A stretch of 64,000 bases of DNA from Glandiceps talaboti (lineage: Eukaryota; Hemichordata; Enteropneusta; Spengelidae). Each line of letters opens with the position of its first letter. Position 1 is the stretch's first letter. Below are positions 60,456 to 64,000 of this stretch, one piece after another. The notes beneath the pieces were generated by a model that saw only the letters and a list, made by a program, of their open reading frames with translations, did not search any database and was not told the origin of the DNA. The stretch spans positions 4,001,963-4,065,962 of the forward strand of contig NC_135551.1 in assembly GCF_964340395.1 (NCBI RefSeq), read 5' to 3'. Both the position numbers and the translations under genes were made by a program.

Positions 60456-62039
60456 TTATTGGTCTTTCTGTAATGACATGTAGGTATCGGTATTCGGCAA
60501 TTTACGGTCAAGACTTTGATAATGTTGTCCACCATCATTATCGGCCTGGTCCATTTGGGGCAATGGTACATTCTGGTAATCTTTGCTTTCCTTTAGTTCT
60601 ATGTTGGCATATTCAGATTGTTGGGGTTGTACTTTTTCCCTCCCCTCTGTACTCTGCTGTGTGACTCCATGCTTCAATCGATAATTGTGTACTATAAAAC
60701 CAAGGACAATCATCAAAATACAGCCAGTCAGAACACCACCAAAGAATGTAAACACTACTACAACATTGCTATATAACCCCGAGCCAGCGTGCGGGAGAAT
60801 TGTATTATTATCACTTGTCAATTTACCAACTGTTGTAGACTTTGCATCAGTAAATTGTTCAGTAGTTGGTTCAGTAACACCTCCTGATGTAAGCAGTATT
60901 GTTGATGTCGTCGTTGTTAGTTCATCCATAACGATTAATTCACCATAGGCACTGTTGTTACATCCACCATATTCAGCTACACATGTTATGTTATGAATAC
61001 CTTTATCTGCTTCACCAAGTCCAGTTATAGTCAGTGTCTTTGATGTACTGTTGTATACAACACTTACACTGTCACTATTAAATACATCGTTTTCTTTGCC
61101 AATAATATCTTCTACAGGTATTCCATCATACAACACGTACATCTGTACGTCTTGATTTCCAGTTACATTGCAGGTAAACATTGCCGTGTCATTTTCAGAC
61201 ATCATTACTTGTATTTCCGGGTATATCGTAGTGTCTGACTGAATAATACTGAAATTATCAAATCTACACGTCGTCTTACCTCTGTTTACGCCTGTTTCAT
61301 GAAAGAAGTTATGGTCTATCGTACAAGTCAACTGAATATTTGGGTCACATTTTGTCGGCGTCCATTGGTATATGAGAGCTACCTGACTACCATTCACCTG
61401 GTAGTACACAACGCTGTCATTTAATGTCATGTCATGATCACTATAGGACCATTCAATGGAGACTTCTGGAGTCCCTACCTCAGACTTACATGTCAAGTCC
61501 AGTTGCACACCTTCTTGCACAATAATAGAATTACTTTCGACCGGCTTTCCGATTACCTCACATAGCGGCTGGTCTTCGCTCGGAGGGACGAAATAAATGA
61601 TCGTTGCATTTCGTGAACTTATCAATATAGTCTGATCCACACTGTCCGTTACAATGCACTGATACACACCACTGTCAAATGCTGCTGTATATTTGGTAAT
61701 TGTTCTTATTGCTAGGCTATACGTTCCAGGAATTATTGTGGAGGTTAATATGTCATACCTGTCATAATCCACCAAATCGCCATGTCCACTGAACATATTT
61801 GCATCCTGACTGATTACCACGTTATCTTTCTTCCACGATACCACATGATCACTTGGTTGAATATCACGTACTGCACATCCCAATGATAGATCTTGTTCAG
61901 ACTTCTCAATAAAGATACGATCCAACAAAGTGGGAACTGCAGGCTCTTCGTCAAAACTCAAGGATTCTGTCAGATTGAAGATATTACTTGTCAAATTCCA
62001 GAATAACCACAACATCAACGTGGACAATTTAAACTTCAT
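60456..62039 (-). CDS. Receptor F: three-Ig receptor with ITAM/ITIM-like four-tyrosine tail
   Basis: The protein has 527 residues in one exon. N-terminal hydrophobic signal about 1-24. D1: Cys55/Trp69/Cys128 (GVYQC). D2: Cys184/Trp197/Cys239, bracketed by Cys160 and Cys258, plus Cys231 (TKCDP). D3: Cys290/Cys353, but the core Trp is missing (MYVLYDG). Cys360 follows in EYGGC. Thr-rich stalk 373-420; helix about 424-450. The tail has YANI (Tyr477), YQNV (488), YQSL (507) and YMSL (520), ending YMSLQKDQ. YANI and YQNV are separated by seven residues, within ITAM spacing, although +3 of the second is Val. Tyrosine steps of 11, 19 and 13 match 13, 19 and 13 in receptor A although the rest of the tail has diverged. 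It is the closest relative of the pseudogene fragments in the tandem units. Inferred role: phosphotyrosine-signalling surface receptor. Confidence 0.88.
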   Translation of the reverse strand: MKFKLSTLMLWLFWNLTSNIFNLTESLSFDEEPAVPTLLDRIFIEKSEQDLSLGCAVRDIQPSDHVVSWKKDNVVISQDANMFSGHGDLVDYDRYDILTSTIIPGTYSLAIRTITKYTAAFDSGVYQCIVTDSVDQTILISSRNATIIYFVPPSEDQPLCEVIGKPVESNSIIVQEGVQLDLTCKSEVGTPEVSIEWSYSDHDMTLNDSVVYYQVNGSQVALIYQWTPTKCDPNIQLTCTIDHNFFHETGVNRGKTTCRFDNFSIIQSDTTIYPEIQVMMSENDTAMFTCNVTGNQDVQMYVLYDGIPVEDIIGKENDVFNSDSVSVVYNSTSKTLTITGLGEADKGIHNITCVAEYGGCNNSAYGELIVMDELTTTTSTILLTSGGVTEPTTEQFTDAKSTTVGKLTSDNNTILPHAGSGLYSNVVVVFTFFGGVLTGCILMIVLGFIVHNYRLKHGVTQQSTEGREKVQPQQSEYANIELKESKDYQNVPLPQMDQADNDGGQHYQSLDRKLPNTDTYMSLQKDQ

Positions 62040-62243
62040 GGTCCCTATATGTTCTAGTTAGCGTCGAGTTTTACAAATGTGTAAGTCGCAGAGTTCAGCT
62101 TATTTCGTACATCCGGGTGTGTTTGTTCTACTGTAAGGAAGCCCTCACTGATTACAATGGGGAGGGCCGAGGTCAATTTTTAGAAATTAGGGGGGTTTCA
62201 CATTTTACTTTGACCATTTTTTTATCTAACGATTCATTGTTTA

Positions 62244-62360
62244 AGCAATAAACCACCCCTGGGGATGGTATACCAAGAGGTCTTGACCAGTGAACGAAAT
62301 ATATGCACGATCGATAGCGAAACCGAGTGGTATACCTTCCCCAGGGGGTGGTTTATCGCT
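62244..62360. mobile_element. MITE-like element with inverted ends of about 32 bp
   Basis: AGCAATAAACCACCCCTGGG to TATACCA (62244-62275) is inverted at 62328-62360 (TGGTATACCTTCCCC to TTATCGCT). The total is 117 bp, just upstream of receptor F. Confidence 0.7.
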
Positions 62361-62644
62361 ATTATATTATACTAGTATATTGAAAATATCGGAAACAAGA
62401 TAAGAACTAACGTTTTCTCGTTTCATATATATGCGCCTCTGTGACTAATTTGCATAACAATAACGCTGCTTTCAAGACAGCTAATCTTGGCCTCAACCAT
62501 GACGTGAACATCGTGCAGCGACTGGATTTATTTTATCTGCTAGTCGTTTCTAGGGATAATCTGTACATTGATCGGCTCATTAAAAGTGCACAGTGATGAA
62601 TAAACAACCTGTTTGACTCAAGGTATAAACTTGAAGTGGTTTAT

Positions 62645-64000
62645 CAGGGCTGTAGCCCGACCAAATTGCCAAGGGGGGCAGAACCTTGTCACAGTCTTGA
62701 TGCAATCTTGCATTTAAAATTTAGAAGTGCTAATTTACATAAATTTGCATGCAATTCACATAATATATATTTTAGCATATGCAATTAAATATCATATGTA
62801 AGGTCAGAAAAATATAAAAAATGCATGTCAACGGGTAACCTAACCCATCACATTGGGTAAGTAGGTCGATTTCATTTTTTCACAATGCTTGACAAGGATA
62901 AAACAAACCATATATAATGATAGCAAAATAATCAGGTCGAGTTTAGATAGAACTTATTCAGTCATCATGATACTATCTCATGCAATTTGTCTGCATAGCT
63001 ACAGTTAGGAAATGTACACAATTTACGGTTAAACAAAAGGTGTAGTTCCTCTCACCCTCTCTTCTCAAAAAATGTTAAGCCCCGCCAATTGAAACTCAAG
63101 CATTATTTCAGCCACCCCTTCTGTCACCTACACTACAGTGGAGATATAAAATCATATCGTACAATGATGCATTGGAAGGAGACAACTCCAAAGGTGAAAA
63201 AAAAATTGAAAATAAGGAGGCCATTTAGAAGCATAGAATATCAAACCATAGATATAATAAAATACCATAATTGAAACAATTATGCTATGCATTACATATT
63301 ATTTGGAAGTGTATTTTGTTGTGGCAAAGCTGAAAGATATTATACTCCTGAAGTTTAATTTGGTTCAAACAAATCCCGAATAAAGAGCAAAACATTTCAA
63401 GACTTCAGGCTTTTGATGGCCCAATGGTCGTAAACTATTGTTCAATTGTTTTTAGTGCACAATGGGTATTTAATCTCAATTTTCTAGCCTAATGTCGTAT
63501 CTTTCAAAGTAGTTGTCGAAAAGATGTCACATTCAAAGTAAAAAAAGTGGATGTTGCTTTCTCAAATAAGTACCACAACAAAATAATCCTTTTCTTCACC
63601 CAACTCCCAAAACTGTTATGGCCTCGTTTATGTCGGAACCCAAGGTGAACTCAATGAATTCTCCTTGTCATTATCATGATAATGGAAATTGAAGTTTGGA
63701 TTTTGATGTCGAAGGTACAGCTCTGTTTACAAATTTAAGGCCATTCTTTCCATAGCAAATTGTCAACATTTTAACCAAAGACAACGTCGAACACAATTAT
63801 TGAAAGAAATATCTTCAAATAGTGGATCTTAAACTGCGTACCTAGTTTAATAGTTTTTCAGGGCCACCAAATATTCCAAAAAGAGATCTGTCGTTTTATC
63901 AGTATGAAATGTTTTAATATAAGGAACGAGATAATGAGATCGAGCGCATCTTCGGAGTCATTGCATGCAGCATAGCAGGCGACCTCACGTTGAACGACTT
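62645..64000. mobile_element. hAT-like element, copy 3, cut by window end
   Basis: It starts CAGGGCTGTAGCC...GCCAAGGGGGGCAG, like the left end of the element at 22500. It follows it closely, with several deletions, to the last base, which corresponds to about 24125 of that copy. Confidence 0.75.

Overview
This is AT-rich animal DNA. It holds single-exon and multi-exon protein genes, LINE, PLE-like and hAT-like transposon relics, a tRNA-derived SINE, many microsatellites and several long minisatellites. Nothing in it is bacterial. Intron-bearing C1q/collagen genes, abundant LINE debris and these repeat types suggest a marine invertebrate (a lophotrochozoan or an invertebrate deuterostome). I cannot name the species from the sequence.

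The coding theme is a cluster of seven related cell-surface receptor genes of one immunoglobulin-superfamily (IgSF) family. They lie at 898-2529 (+), 13396-14898 (-), 16628-18107 (-, frameshifted), 20365-21843 (-, nonsense), 28785-30614 (+), 47626-49194 (+) and 60456-62039 (-). Each is encoded by one uninterrupted exon with the same plan: signal peptide, three Ig-like domains (D1-D3), a Thr/Ser/Pro-rich stalk, one membrane helix and a cytoplasmic tail. D2 is bracketed by a conserved additional cysteine pair. Genes A (13396) and F (60456), and the two broken copies, carry C-terminal tails with evenly spaced YxxI/V/L motifs, of the kind that recruit SH2 proteins in ITIM/ITAM receptors. The genes at 28785 and 47626 share the ectodomain but have tails without such motifs. 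The set therefore looks like a paired (signalling versus non-signalling tail) receptor system; this is inference.

Layout: 1-2.5 kb, receptor G. 2.5-7.6 kb, non-coding with microsatellites and a 92-bp palindrome. 7.7-9.5 kb, a LINE ORF2 fragment cut off inside its reverse transcriptase. 10.8-12.3 kb, a duplication, a fold-back element and an Ig pseudogene. 12.05-22.07 kb, three tandem 3.1-3.7 kb units, each carrying a plus-strand Ig pseudogene fragment and a minus-strand receptor (A intact, B and C broken). 22.5-24.5 kb, a hAT-like non-autonomous element. 24.7-28.5 kb, local repeats and a LINE relic split by a tandem array carrying octamer motifs. 28.8-30.6 kb, receptor D. 31.6-36.4 kb, two minisatellites and microsatellites. 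37.7-40.6 kb, a five-exon secreted collagen/C1q gene. 41-47 kb, SINE, LINE relic and fold-back element. 47.6-49.2 kb, receptor E. 49.9-51.6 kb, a 41-bp minisatellite with higher-order structure. 53-57 kb, inverted-repeat elements, a second hAT-like copy and Penelope-like relics. 57.6 kb, a 59-bp minisatellite. 60.5-62.0 kb, receptor F. 62.6-64 kb, a third hAT-like copy running off the window.

The C1q-like protein would be a secreted recognition molecule of innate-immune type, and the Ig receptors would be surface recognition proteins. The locus is therefore plausibly an immune or allorecognition cluster evolving by tandem duplication, gene conversion, tail exchange and pseudogenisation.
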